Shown: positions 1-8,287 of the stretch, in pieces | Numbering within the stretch: position 1 is the stretch's first letter | How the letters are laid out: every line of letters begins with the position of its first letter | Assembly: GCA_030698885.1 (NCBI GenBank) | Contig: JAUYLN010000038.1 | Span: 1-64,000 of the forward strand | DNA: 64,000 nucleotides | Source: a bacterium | GTDB taxonomy: Bacteria; Patescibacteriota; Minisyncoccia; 2-02-FULL-40-12; IGHO2-01-FULL-4-A | Direction of reading: 5' to 3' | Translations under genes and position numbers: made by a program | The notes under the pieces: model-generated | Database searches by the model: none | Seen by the model: the letters and a program-made list of their open reading frames with translations, nothing else | What the model was told of the DNA's origin: nothing

Positions 1-734
<734 letters not shown>

Positions 735-960
735 CACAAAATTAAACCCCACACTAATACGTTTGTGTGTCGTATTAGTGAGTAAATTTTCAATGTTCAG
801 TCTTTCTATCTTTTAATCATCCAGACTCTCAACTGCCAGCACATGACTAGCAATTGAGAACCCACATAATATCATCATTTTTTAAATATAAATGCCGCTT
901 TCAGGCGGCTTCAGAAATCAGACAATAATAACCCCTACAGGATTAGCCGCTTTTAGAATG
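735..960 (-). other. Structured leader of the 23S rRNA transcript
   Basis: Between the candidate promoter and the 23S 5' end there is no ORF. Three local hairpins are visible on the minus strand: arms 752-761/771-780 (10 bp, perfect); a longer one around 830-862 made of TTCTCAATTGC and GCAGTTGAGAG; and GCCGC-CTGAAA-GCGGC at 894-909 followed by a T/A-rich run. A second GCGGCT at 945-950 can pair with the first arm of the 894-909 hairpin instead, so two mutually exclusive folds exist. Processing stems or attenuation are possible roles. Confidence 0.4.
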
Positions 961-967
961 TTGTGTT

Positions 968-995
968 TTTATAATCATATATATTGTGATGTCAT
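968..995 (-). promoter_or_regulatory. Candidate promoter for the 23S rRNA transcript
   Basis: On the minus strand ATGACA (990-995), a 16-nt spacer and TATAAA (968-973) lie in sigma-70 geometry. They point toward the 23S gene and would give a leader of roughly 230 nt. The terminator-like hairpins just upstream (1007-1073) isolate it from the upstream gene. Inferred from motif match only. Confidence 0.5.
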
Positions 996-1006
996 CGTAT
1001 CAGAAA

Positions 1007-1027
1007 CAAAAAACGGGGTCAAGCCCC
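1007..1027 (-). terminator. Rho-independent terminator
   Basis: Minus strand: GGGG-CTTGA-CCCC followed by GTTTTTTG. It lies downstream of the membrane protein gene at 1131-1817 and upstream of the 23S promoter. Confidence 0.65.
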
Positions 1028-1037
1028 TCTAATGTTG

Positions 1038-1073
1038 ATATCAAAACCCGCGCCTAGGCGCGGGTTTTGATAT
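1038..1073. terminator. Large palindromic terminator, both directions
   Basis: A perfect 17-bp stem (ATATCAAAACCCGCGCC and its complement) with a TA loop. The outer arms give a short T-run on either strand. It follows the gene that ends at 1131. Confidence 0.65.
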
Positions 1074-1130
1074 TGTGGACTCTGCCTACCTATTACCAGT
1101 TACTAGTTACTGATTACTAGTTACTATTTC

Positions 1131-1817
1131 CTATTCACTAATTTTCTTCTTCATATCCTCAATCCATCTTGAGGCGTGTTCTTTACCTCCCAAACCGAAT
1201 GCCAAACCAATAGCCAAAGAACCGGCCGATACTAGTCCGACAACTATTATTCTGATTATTTCCGGAGCAACTTTTAATTGATCCAGTGCTATCAAAACAG
1301 AAAATATCAAAACTGACCACTTGGCCAAAGAGCTAAGTACGTGAGCTGATGCTAACTGCGCCGCCTTAACAGAACCCTTGACCAAACCTTCTAAGAACCT
1401 CGCTACCAAAACACCTATCAGCATTACAAATGCTGCGACAAATACATTAGGCAGATAAAATACTACGGTTCTCAAGAATTCACTTACTTCTCCAAGACCA
1501 AGAATATTGGTTGATGCCATCAGGAACACTATTATGAAAAACCACTTTACGAGCTCGTAAAATAGTTTGGGTGTATTCAACTTGTAGCCGCTTCTTTCCC
1601 AAACCTTTTTAAAGCCGAGGCTTTCCAGTCCGCGATCAACCTGCAAAACCCTGACAACGTGCCAAACTAACTTAGCTATTAATACTGCGATAAGCCAGCC
1701 GACTAAAAAAACGACCAATGCGGCAACAAGCCTCGGTGCGAAACCGGCGACATTGCCCCAAAGAGTCGTTAAAGAAGACCTGACTATATCTGATGCTACT
1801 ATGCTTCCAAAAAACAT
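1131..1817 (-). CDS. Conserved TM-helix membrane protein (CmpX / small mechanosensitive-channel-like)
   Basis: A 228-aa protein rich in membrane segments: hydrophobic stretches near residues 28-50, 88-105, 118-140 and 160-210. The layout and the C-terminal GLAFGLGGKEHASRWIEDM segment resemble the conserved TM-helix repeat family (CmpX-like proteins), which is related to small-conductance mechanosensitive channels. No cytoplasmic MscS vestibule domain is present, so gating function is uncertain. The ATG at 1815-1817 has a strong Shine-Dalgarno (AAAGGAGGT at about 1822-1830). The gene stands alone: terminators follow it and a separate unit lies upstream. A word-repeat tract (AGTTACT words, 1088-1130) reaches up to its stop codon. 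Confidence 0.75.
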   Translation of the reverse strand: MFFGSIVASDIVRSSLTTLWGNVAGFAPRLVAALVVFLVGWLIAVLIAKLVWHVVRVLQVDRGLESLGFKKVWERSGYKLNTPKLFYELVKWFFIIVFLMASTNILGLGEVSEFLRTVVFYLPNVFVAAFVMLIGVLVARFLEGLVKGSVKAAQLASAHVLSSLAKWSVLIFSVLIALDQLKVAPEIIRIIVVGLVSAGSLAIGLAFGLGGKEHASRWIEDMKKKISE

Positions 1818-1961
1818 ATGACACCTCCTTTCTTTTTTGCCGCCAAACCAATTGCTTCTAAGGATAGCCGCAAGATGGAGACAGCTTATTTAAGTTCTTA
1901 TACCTTATTATTTTACCACTTTAGTCAAAATATCGGCAAAACGTTATCAACACAAACAAAA

Positions 1962-1979
1962 AACTCCCTTTTGGGAGTT
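1962..1979 (-). terminator. Rho-independent terminator
   Basis: Minus strand AACTCCC-AAAA-GGGAGTT followed by TTTTG. It overlaps the stop codon of the gene ending at 1979. Confidence 0.75.
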
Positions 1980-2455
1980 TAGTTACCTGACGTTAACCTC
2001 GCAAGCCTCTTTAGCCAAGGCATCCAAGTCGGCTCTTTCGGGCCGGCATCGACATCATAATTTATCAGATATTCATAGATTTTTTTTGTTAAGGATTTCC
2101 AAAACTCTTTGTCTTCTTTCAGATTTTCTTCCATGGCTTCTTTACAAAGCAAGAACCCGTCCGGCCTTAAAATAATAACCGGATATTCTATATCGGCATA
2201 ACCGAAACCATGAAGTCGCCATATAAAACTATCAGCGGTTTCAGAATATAGTCCCCGAGGAACCCTTCTCATGGCTAAACTATTTATTTTAACACCTAAG
2301 ATATCATCAACTTGGTTCAATAATTCTGAAAAAACATATACATCCAAGTCTATGCCCAGTGGCCTAGCTAGCCAAAAAGCAACGACCATCACACTCTCTG
2401 CGGTTATAATTTTTTGTTTTTCTTCGCTCAAGAACGCCTCAGTACTTCTTTGCAT
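1979..2455 (-). CDS. Hypothetical protein (158 aa)
   Basis: Not recognised. The chosen start is the ATG at 2453-2455, which has GGGAGGGAG directly before it; a TTG five codons upstream lies inside the Shine-Dalgarno region and is less likely. The protein is soluble and mixed-charge, with a hydrophobic helix near residues 20-35 (TAESVMVVAFWLARPLG), an acidic C-terminal half and a Trp-rich end (PTWMPWLKRL). No catalytic motif is seen. It overlaps the end of the gene at 2428-2913 by 28 bp, so the two are probably translationally coupled. A terminator overlaps its stop codon. Confidence 0.6.
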   Translation of the reverse strand: MQRSTEAFLSEEKQKIITAESVMVVAFWLARPLGIDLDVYVFSELLNQVDDILGVKINSLAMRRVPRGLYSETADSFIWRLHGFGYADIEYPVIILRPDGFLLCKEAMEENLKEDKEFWKSLTKKIYEYLINYDVDAGPKEPTWMPWLKRLARLTSGN

Positions 2456-2913
2456 ATCTCCCTCCCGCAAATATTACAATACAATGCGTATCCAGATGAT
2501 CCGGCAAGTGGCTGTCGGCCTAGAGTATTAAATTTCTCCTCTCTTGGCTCTCCCCTGACCCAACCGCAGGTGTCTTTTGTTTCTTTCCTTAGTTTGAGGT
2601 TCCATTCATTCATACAAAAATAGGCAAACTCCACCACCATATCCACATCTCTAATCATGGATACAGCAACTCTATAGCACCTCCTGTCCTTATCCTCTTC
2701 CACAAAATGAAGGGCGCCTTTTTTAGGTTTTAAATCATTCAAATCCTTAGCAGCCAGTCCGCTTTCCCAAGCTTTCTTACGGAGAGCTTTAATTCTTTTT
2801 TTGTCTGCCTTCGTCTGCCTGGGAAACATCTTTAAAACATCTTTTTTTATTTTTTGAATCAGGTCCGCATCTTCAGGGTTTAGTCCGGAACTTTTTCGTC
2901 TTCTGCCTGTCAT
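2428..2913 (-). CDS. Hypothetical protein with C-terminal CxxC motif (161 aa)
   Basis: Not recognised. The N-terminus (residues 1-60) is very basic (TGRRRKSS, QTKADKKRIKALRKK) and could bind nucleic acid. The C-terminus ends in YCNICGREICKEVLRR, where Cys-x2-Cys and a further Cys suggest half of a zinc knuckle. The ATG at 2911-2913 is preceded by AAAGGAGTCAGG, a good Shine-Dalgarno. It overlaps the next gene by 28 bp. Function unknown; the pair may form a small two-gene unit. Confidence 0.6.
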   Translation of the reverse strand: MTGRRRKSSGLNPEDADLIQKIKKDVLKMFPRQTKADKKRIKALRKKAWESGLAAKDLNDLKPKKGALHFVEEDKDRRCYRVAVSMIRDVDMVVEFAYFCMNEWNLKLRKETKDTCGWVRGEPREEKFNTLGRQPLAGSSGYALYCNICGREICKEVLRRS

Positions 2914-2968
2914 CCTGACTCCTTTTTTTAAACTTCTAGAAACAAATTAGCACACATAAAGACAAATT

Positions 2969-3002
2969 AAAACACGGCTCCGCCTAAGCGGAGCCGTGTT
3001 TT
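2969..3002. terminator. Bidirectional terminator
   Basis: A 15-bp stem (AAAACACGGCTCCGC and its complement) with a 4-nt loop and T-runs on both strands. It lies beyond the duplicated hppA tail, so it probably served the original 3' end of hppA. Confidence 0.8.
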
Positions 3003-3021
3003 ATGAATTTGAATTTTTATT

Positions 3022-3114
3022 TTAAACCAAAAACGCGGCGATTAATAGGGCGACAATATTCGCCACCTTAATCATCGGATTAATCGCAGGACCTGCCGTA
3101 TCTTTATATGGATC
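3022..3114 (-). pseudogene. Duplicated 3' end of hppA (30 codons plus stop)
   Basis: Reading the minus strand gives [20 protein letters not shown] followed by [10 protein letters not shown] and a stop, identical in amino acids to the last 30 residues of the intact hppA next to it. Many third positions differ (for example GCA/GCT and CTA/TTG), so this is not a recent copy. About 110 bp of hairpin-rich sequence separates it from the intact gene's stop. It has no start codon of its own. Confidence 0.85.
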
Positions 3115-3226
3115 GTCGCTTCGCTCCCAATAGGACTTCCGTCCTCTTGTGTCACTTCGTTCCAGTCACCTCATCGGGAAACCGTCATCGTTTCCCGACC
3201 CCTTCGTTTAGATCCCTACAAAGATA
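3115..3226. other. Hairpin-rich spacer between the two hppA tails
   Basis: About 110 bp with no ORF. It contains CGGGAAAC-CGTCATC-GTTTCCCG, AGGAC-TTCC-GTCCT, and repeated CGAAG-type words on the minus strand (GGAACGAAGTGAC, GAGCGAAGCGAC). It looks like inserted palindromic DNA. Confidence 0.5.
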
Positions 3227-5233
3227 CTAAACCAAGAAAGCTGCGATTAACAACGCGACAATATTCGCAACCTTAATCATCGGGTTTATAGCGGGACCAG
3301 CCGTATCTTTATATGGGTCGCCTACAGTGTCACCGGTGACAGCCGCCTTGTGGGCATCTGAACCTTTTCCGCCATAGTTGCCTTCTTCAATAAATTTCTT
3401 GGCATTATCCCATGCCGCACCGCCCGAAGTCATAGAAATAGCAACGAACAAACCTGTAACAATTACACCCATAAGCAAACCTCCTAAAGCTTCCGCACCG
3501 AGCAAAAATCCTACTGCCACCGGAATTACTATCGGAATCAATGCCGGCAAAATCATTTCACGAAGAGCCGCCCTGGTTACAATATCAACCGCTTTGCCAT
3601 AATCAGGCTTGGCGGTTCTTTCCATAATGCCCGGAATTTCTCTGAACTGCCTTCTCACTTCATCAACTATAGCTCCCCCTGCTTTACCCACCGCCTGCAT
3701 AGCGAGCGAACCGAATAGATAAGGCATCAAACCACCTATAAATAATCCGAGAATAACATTTACATCAGACAAACTAAAAACAACTTCCCTGCCTAAATCG
3801 GAGAGCTCCTGTGTATATGCCGAAAATAAAACCAGAGCGGCAAGACCTGCCGAAGCGATGGCATAACCCTTAGTTACTGCCTTAGTTGTGTTTCCAACCG
3901 CATCCAAGGCATCCGTTGAGGTACGGACATTATCCGGCAGTCCGGCCATCTCTGCAATTCCCCCCGCATTATCAGTAATAGGGCCGAAAGCATCAATGGC
4001 GACAATAATACCCGCGAGAGAAAGCATACTCATCGTCGCCAGCGCCACGCCGTAAAGTCCGGCCAAAGCATAAGCGACAAAAACTCCGGCACTGATTATT
4101 ATAACCGGCAAGGCCGTTGATTCCATGGACATGGCCAAACCGGTGATAATATTAGTACCGTGTCCGGTTGTAGATGATTGGGCAATTTTTTTGACCGGCC
4201 TGAAATTTTTAGAAGTGTAGTACTCTGTTATTACAACCATAAAAGCAGTGACCAAAATACCTATCAGCAAAGAATACATAACGTTGTCACCGGTGATTCC
4301 TGTTTCAGAAATATTTTTAAAAGTCGTGTTCTCCCATATCCAATCAACACTGAAAAATATAAGTCCTATAAAAACCGCTCCGGCTATAGCCAGTCCTTTA
4401 TACAAAGCCCCCATAATGCTCTTTTTTAATTTTACAAAAACCGAACCTATGATTGATGCTCCGATGGCTAAGGCTCCGATCAATAACGGAAACTGAATAA
4501 CCGGCTCATTGTTTCCAAAAAGCAAACTGCCGAGCAACATCACCGATACTGCTGAAACAACATAAGTTTCAAAAAGGTCGGCAGCCATACCCGCATCATC
4601 GCCCACGTTATCACCAACAAGGTCTGCGATTACCGCAGGATTTCGCGGATCATCTTCGGGAATACCGGCTTCTACTTTACCAACAAGGTCTGCGCCGACA
4701 TCAGCGCCCTTAGTAAATATTCCTCCGCCTAAACGGGCAAAAACAGAAATAAGAGAACCACCAAAACTCAAACCGATCAGAACCTTAAGGTCACTGGTTA
4801 GCCAAAACATCAAAGTAATAGAAAAAAGGGCCAAACCCACAACCAAAAATCCGGTTACGGCTCCGCCCTTAAAAGCGATATCAAATGCGGGGGCGATTCC
4901 TGTTTTGGCAGCTTCGGCCACCCGTGAATTTCCACGAACAGCAATAGACATGCCGATATAACCGGCAACTGCAGATGCCACGGCACCGACAATAAATCCG
5001 GCCGAAACCTTCCAACCGAGCATAAAGTATAAAATAATAGCTACAATAATTCCTACTACGGCCACTACGCTATTCTGCCTCTTTAAATATGCGGAAGCGC
5101 CCTCTTGTATGGCCTTTGAAATATCACGCATCTTATCATCACCGGCCGGTTTCTTCAGAACGTCCCAAATCAAAAAAGCGCCGTATCCAAGAGCCAATAG
5201 CGAAGCCGAAAACGCAAACAATAGAATATTCAT
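3227..5233 (-). CDS. hppA: K+-independent H+-translocating membrane pyrophosphatase
   Basis: An integral membrane pump of about 668 aa that couples PPi hydrolysis to proton export. The substrate loops are clear: [20 protein letters not shown] followed by the [15 protein letters not shown] loop, a second acidic loop [18 protein letters not shown], and the C-terminal [10 protein letters not shown] and [14 protein letters not shown] motifs. The segment [17 protein letters not shown] carries Lys where K+-dependent enzymes have Ala, which marks the K+-independent, proton-pumping class. The start is taken at ATG 5231-5233 (MNILLFAF); an in-frame GTG eight codons upstream is possible. No Shine-Dalgarno is seen. 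The last 30 codons are duplicated downstream at 3022-3114. Confidence 0.95.
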   Translation of the reverse strand: MNILLFAFSASLLALGYGAFLIWDVLKKPAGDDKMRDISKAIQEGASAYLKRQNSVVAVVGIIVAIILYFMLGWKVSAGFIVGAVASAVAGYIGMSIAVRGNSRVAEAAKTGIAPAFDIAFKGGAVTGFLVVGLALFSITLMFWLTSDLKVLIGLSFGGSLISVFARLGGGIFTKGADVGADLVGKVEAGIPEDDPRNPAVIADLVGDNVGDDAGMAADLFETYVVSAVSVMLLGSLLFGNNEPVIQFPLLIGALAIGASIIGSVFVKLKKSIMGALYKGLAIAGAVFIGLIFFSVDWIWENTTFKNISETGITGDNVMYSLLIGILVTAFMVVITEYYTSKNFRPVKKIAQSSTTGHGTNIITGLAMSMESTALPVIIISAGVFVAYALAGLYGVALATMSMLSLAGIIVAIDAFGPITDNAGGIAEMAGLPDNVRTSTDALDAVGNTTKAVTKGYAIASAGLAALVLFSAYTQELSDLGREVVFSLSDVNVILGLFIGGLMPYLFGSLAMQAVGKAGGAIVDEVRRQFREIPGIMERTAKPDYGKAVDIVTRAALREMILPALIPIVIPVAVGFLLGAEALGGLLMGVIVTGLFVAISMTSGGAAWDNAKKFIEEGNYGGKGSDAHKAAVTGDTVGDPYKDTAGPAINPMIKVANIVALLIAAFLV

Positions 5234-5307
5234 ACTGTCAAAATAACATACTAGCACTTTAACATAAGGCCTGGATTTAAATATAATTTATTCAAATCAA
5301 AAGCCCA

Positions 5308-5349
5308 ATGTTTAAATGTTAAAATGTTTAAATGTTTAAATGGATTTGA
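5308..5349. repeat. Word-repeat tract (AATGTTTAA words)
   Basis: Four imperfect tandem copies of a TTTAAATG-like word. They run up to the stop codon of rmuC (5350). The outer parts are complementary (AATCAAA near 5295 and TTTGATT near 5345). The same word family occurs at 12304-12335 and 19346-19429. Confidence 0.7.
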
Positions 5350-6438
5350 TTAATTTACCACTTCTTCACTATCTTGTCCAACACTTAGCTTTTTCTCCTC
5401 CTCTCCTCCGGCTTCAAGCACGCTTTGAGCGCGGCCGGTCATGAGTGACAGCCGTTTTTCAGAATTACCATAGGAGCTTTGGGCATCCGATAAATGTTTG
5501 CCAAGTCTCTTGAAGTCTTCTTCCAATTTTTGAGCGTCTTTAATAACCCAGTCAATTTTTTTCATTATGGCCTTGGTCTGACTATTCATCTGAACGTCTT
5601 TCAGCCAATGTCTAATCGCCGAAACAGAAAGCATAAAAGTATTCGGCGAAACAAGAATTACTTTTTTTGACCTTGCATAGGCGCCAATATCAACATCCTT
5701 AATATTATTTACTATTTCGTAATAAACTGTTTCCGCCGGAATATACATAAGGGCCAAATCAGCCGTGCCCTCAGAAGGCCTGATGTATTTTGAAGAAATA
5801 TCGTCAATCTTCTTCTTAACATCCGAAAAAAATGTCTTTTTAAAAACTTCCCTGTTTATATCGTTGTCGGCGTTGACCATTTTTTCAAAATTTTCCCAGG
5901 GGGCCTTGGCATCAATAGACAGCAAAAGCTCATTCGGCAATTTTAATACAGCATCTACCGCTTCCCCGTTCTTAAAATAATACTGCATCTGATAGCCGTC
6001 CCTTGGAAAATACTGTCCGAGAGCGGACTCAAGAGATGCCTCGCCCCAAATACCGCGAAGCTTCGGCGCCTTAAAAATATCCTGAAAAGACACGACGCCT
6101 TTTACTGATTCATGCACCTGTTTCAACCCTTCCGACATTTGCGTCAACCCTGTCGTAAAAGCCTGAACCTGCCTGTGAACATTTTGCGAAGAACGCTCCA
6201 CTGATTCCCGACTGTCTTTCAACTGTTCGCCAACCATTTTTACGGTATCTCTTAATGCCTGGTCGGTTGACTGCTTGGTCCTGTCCAAATAAGCCGCCAT
6301 ATCGGACAATCTCTGATTTAAGATATCAAAATTTTTATCCGTCTTGCCATCATCCTTTGGTTTTTGAGCACGCAAAATCAAAAAGGCAACTATTGCCCCT
6401 CCTGCAACCCCGATTATTATTGGTAGAATTAGGTTCAT
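5350..6438 (-). CDS. rmuC: RmuC-family DNA recombination protein
   Basis: A 362-aa protein with an N-terminal membrane anchor (residues 2-24), a coiled-coil region (about 40-115) and the RmuC nuclease-like core: FKAPKLRGIWGEASLESAL, LLSIDAKAPWENFEKM, LALMYIPAETVYYEIV and VILVSPNTFMLSV. RmuC limits inversions between short inverted repeats in E. coli. That is notable here because the window is full of such repeats, but a link is only a guess. The ATG at 6436-6438 has no Shine-Dalgarno; a word-repeat tract begins 2 nt upstream of it. Confidence 0.93.
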   Translation of the reverse strand: MNLILPIIIGVAGGAIVAFLILRAQKPKDDGKTDKNFDILNQRLSDMAAYLDRTKQSTDQALRDTVKMVGEQLKDSRESVERSSQNVHRQVQAFTTGLTQMSEGLKQVHESVKGVVSFQDIFKAPKLRGIWGEASLESALGQYFPRDGYQMQYYFKNGEAVDAVLKLPNELLLSIDAKAPWENFEKMVNADNDINREVFKKTFFSDVKKKIDDISSKYIRPSEGTADLALMYIPAETVYYEIVNNIKDVDIGAYARSKKVILVSPNTFMLSVSAIRHWLKDVQMNSQTKAIMKKIDWVIKDAQKLEEDFKRLGKHLSDAQSSYGNSEKRLSLMTGRAQSVLEAGGEEEKKLSVGQDSEEVVN

Positions 6439-6440
6439 AA

Positions 6441-6480
6441 AAAGTAGTAAGTAGTAAGTATTAAGCGGTAAGTATAATAC
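6441..6480. repeat. Left inverted arm (AAGTAGTAAGTATTAAG words)
   Basis: A word-repeat tract just upstream of the rmuC start. Its reverse complement recurs at about 6752-6788, on the other side of the small gene at 6543-6713 (about 20 of 24 positions match over the best part). The same word family flanks the gene at 9704-9979. Confidence 0.75.
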
Positions 6481-6482
6481 AT

Positions 6483-6510
6483 TGATTTATTAAGAATAGT
6501 TTGATTTAAT
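6483..6510 (+). promoter_or_regulatory. Candidate promoter of the small membrane protein gene
   Basis: TTGATT (6483-6488), 16 nt, TTTAAT (6505-6510). This leaves a short leader ahead of the Shine-Dalgarno at 6532-6538. Motif match only. Confidence 0.4.
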
Positions 6511-6542
6511 AGTTCTAGTTTATTTTACAAACGGAGAGGCTC

Positions 6543-6713
6543 GTGGAAAACCAGTACTCTAATCTTTGGTTTATGTTGGCAGTAGCTAATGGCTTTATGG
6601 CTAAATATAAAAATGATAGTAGCGGAGGATATGGTTTTGGCGGTTTTGCCTGGTTTCTTATAAGTCTTATCTTCGGTCCTTTGGCAACATTATATATTAT
6701 ACTATTTAAATAA
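6543..6713 (+). CDS. Small membrane protein (56 aa)
   Basis: A short gene starting with GTG at 6543 with GGAGAGG three nt upstream. The product begins MENQYSNLWFMLAVANGFMA, has a Gly/Tyr-rich hinge (SSGGYGFGGFAW) and ends in a hydrophobic helix (FLISLIFGPLATLYIILFK). A strong terminator follows 10 bp after the stop. The gene runs opposite to both neighbours and has its own promoter-like sequence. It sits exactly between inverted word-repeat arms (6441-6480 and 6752-6788). Function unknown; the architecture suggests a single-gene cassette. Confidence 0.7.
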   Translation: MENQYSNLWFMLAVANGFMAKYKNDSSGGYGFGGFAWFLISLIFGPLATLYIILFK

Positions 6714-6723
6714 CCATCCGATT

Positions 6724-6747
6724 GCCTCGTTCTGCGAGGCTTTTTTT
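6724..6747 (+). terminator. Rho-independent terminator
   Basis: GCCTCG-TTCTG-CGAGGC followed by seven T's, 10 bp after the stop of the 56-aa gene. Confidence 0.88.
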
Positions 6748-6751
6748 ATTA

Positions 6752-6788
6752 TAGCTTAATACTTAATACTAACTACTTAATACTTATT
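6752..6788. repeat. Right inverted arm (TTAATACTTAATACT words)
   Basis: The reverse complement reads AAGTAGTTAGTATTAAG and matches the arm at 6441-6480. It ends where the stop codon of the next gene (6789) begins. Confidence 0.75.
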
Positions 6789-7400
6789 TTAAACGTATCT
6801 ATCCGCCACCTTATTGGCCGCATAAGACTCGGGTTTTATACGGGCCTTAAACCCATTACCGGTTATCATACCGACTATCTCCTGAATCATATCCTTGGTC
6901 GGTCCGTTCTGGCCGATGTCCAAGTGGATTTCAAAATCGTAAAAATGACCCTTCAATTTATCTCGGAGCTCGGCCGTCAAACGATGCGCCACGTCCAAAG
7001 AAAAATATGCCTCCTTGAGCATCCTATCATGCCTGTCAAAAGTTTTGACGGCAGGCATTCTTTTCCAAAAATATCTGCCATGTCTGCCCACACGATGAAT
7101 AGTGATAACGCTCACGAAATTGGCAGTGCCCATCCCCTCTTTCTTATGAGAATAACCATTTCCATTTGTTGAAGCACCACCCGCACTGAGCTTAGTCGAA
7201 GTGTTAACTAATCCAACGAATTCTGAATCAGTACCGACAACAACCGAATATCTGGCCAACGGCTCTTCAGCAATAAAGCCGACGATATCCGCTATGACAT
7301 TCAAAAAATCCCTCTTGCCTTTTGAGGGACTGTTGAAATATTCTAAATTATTTTGTGCGGCGCTATTTTCTACAACGCTTAATTTTTCAGACTCCATCAT
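6789..7400 (-). CDS. YkuK-type RNase H-fold protein (DUF458 family)
   Basis: A 203-aa protein that matches the YkuK/DUF458 family, a predicted RNase H-like fold whose activity is not established. Visible hallmarks are SVVVGTDSEF (residues about 52-61), an HRVGRHGRYFWKRMP stretch, the acidic motif IHLDIGQNGPTKDMIQEIVG, and the C-terminal IKPESYAANKVADRYV that ends the family. The start is one of two adjacent Met codons; no Shine-Dalgarno is visible. An 85-bp imperfect hairpin lies just upstream. Confidence 0.85.
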   Translation of the reverse strand: MMESEKLSVVENSAAQNNLEYFNSPSKGKRDFLNVIADIVGFIAEEPLARYSVVVGTDSEFVGLVNTSTKLSAGGASTNGNGYSHKKEGMGTANFVSVITIHRVGRHGRYFWKRMPAVKTFDRHDRMLKEAYFSLDVAHRLTAELRDKLKGHFYDFEIHLDIGQNGPTKDMIQEIVGMITGNGFKARIKPESYAANKVADRYV

Positions 7401-7429
7401 AAGTAATCTAGCAAAAATTTAGCCAAATG

Positions 7430-7503
7430 AAAACCCCGAAGTAGAAATTTGGCTTGTTTGTGTACACAAACATAAATTATGTGCCAAATTACACTTCAGG
7501 GCT
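7430..7503. repeat. Long imperfect hairpin upstream of the YkuK-type gene
   Basis: Nested complementary blocks: CCCCGAAGT/ACTTCAGGG outside, AAATTTGGC/GCCAAATT in the middle, and a TGTTTGTG/TACACAAACA core. It fills most of the gap between the stop at 7512 and the start at 7400. On the minus strand it ends in GGGGTTTT, so it could act as a weak terminator, a leader structure or an inserted palindrome. Confidence 0.6.
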
Positions 7504-7511
7504 AGGACCGC

Positions 7512-7784
7512 TCAACGGTCATCAATCAATCGTCCGGCATTGCATTCTCGGTTAATATATTTATCACAATGGCTATTAAATATCCTGGCAGACCTTATTC
7601 CACTGCTTCTTCCTTTATACAAAGAAAGGCCCACCAAACTAGCTAGTTTTTCATCTTCCTCATGACATCTTTCGTCGCCATTTTTTAGGTAAATCTCAGC
7701 CCATCTTATTATAGATTGGCGTAGCTTTTTTATTTCTTTCCCTCTTTCGCCTAAAGACATTTCTTTAATCGGCTTCAGCTTCAT
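7512..7784 (-). CDS. Hypothetical protein (90 aa)
   Basis: Not recognised. The start is taken at ATG 7782-7784 (MKLKPIKEMSLGERGKEIKK). The ORF extends 33 codons further upstream, but that part runs through an intrinsic terminator (7819-7845), so the upstream start is unlikely. AAGAGG lies 10 nt before this ATG. The product is basic and helical in its first half (KKLRQSIIRWAEIYLK), with CHEEDEKLASLVGL in the middle and two further Cys residues. A small hairpin (GACCG/CGGTC, 7505-7519) overlaps the stop. Confidence 0.5.
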   Translation of the reverse strand: MKLKPIKEMSLGERGKEIKKLRQSIIRWAEIYLKNGDERCHEEDEKLASLVGLSLYKGRSSGIRSARIFNSHCDKYINRECNAGRLIDDR

Positions 7785-7818
7785 TGTTAAATAACCTCTT
7801 GCCTTGTTTCTACATCTA

Positions 7819-7845
7819 TAAAAACAAAAAATGCCCGCAAGGGCA
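7819..7845 (-). terminator. Rho-independent terminator upstream of the 90-aa gene
   Basis: Minus strand TGCCC-TTGC-GGGCA followed by TTTTTTGTTTTTA. It ends about 35 nt before the ATG at 7784, so it either closes the tRNA-Glu transcript or attenuates the gene. Confidence 0.75.
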
Positions 7846-8086
7846 AGTCTGTTTTTCTCATCTTCAAAACTCAATAAAACCAATATACGACTAAATTTCT
7901 AACGGCCTTTCTGATAATAATACCCAATGGGCTTAAATATGTCTGTTTGCCTGAAATTAAACACTAAATACTGGCTTTATTGAGTTTTGACACCTAAATT
8001 ACTCTTCCTATATATACTATCATATACACCCCAAAAAGTCAAATAATAAGTCTCTTCCCCACCCGTTATCGCCTCGTTTTACTCGG

Positions 8087-8161
8087 CGCTCCCGCCGGGA
8101 TTTGAACCCGGGTTACATGGATGAGAACCATGCGTCCTAGACCAGGCTAGACGACAGGAGC
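8087..8161 (-). tRNA. tRNA-Glu (anticodon CUC)
   Basis: The minus strand folds as a tRNA: acceptor GCTCCTG/CGGGAGC, D-arm around GTCTAGCCTGGTCTAGGAC, anticodon stem CATGG/CCATG with loop TTCTCAT (anticodon CTC), and T-arm CCGGGTTCAAATCCCGG. The 3' CCA is not encoded. Confidence 0.95.
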
Positions 8162-8276
8162 ACTCCTGCGCTTTGTATTGTAACAAAGCTTCGGAAGAGC
8201 GAGCCTCTTTAATGAAAAGACGCTTATCCTTCCGAAGCTCAATTAATATTGAGCGAAGGAGGAGACGACAGGAGCA
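8162..8276. repeat. Hairpin-rich insert with a repeat of the tRNA 5' end
   Basis: The first bases of the tRNA (plus-strand AGACGACAGGAGCA) recur at about 8263-8276. Between the two copies lie CTTTGT/ACAAAG, AAGCTTCGGAAG/CTTCCGAAGCTC and CTCAAT/ATTGAG inverted repeats. There is no ORF. Confidence 0.7.
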
Positions 8277-8287
8277 ATTAAATTATA

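Noticed and set aside
1131-1817. Full MscS channel
   Set aside because: The cytoplasmic beta/vestibule domain is missing; only TM-helix repeats are present.
3022-3114. A small separate gene downstream of hppA
   Set aside because: No start codon or Shine-Dalgarno; it is the duplicated end of hppA.
8162-8287. A second tRNA gene upstream of tRNA-Glu
   Set aside because: Only the first 14 bases of a tRNA are present; the remainder cannot fold as a tRNA.
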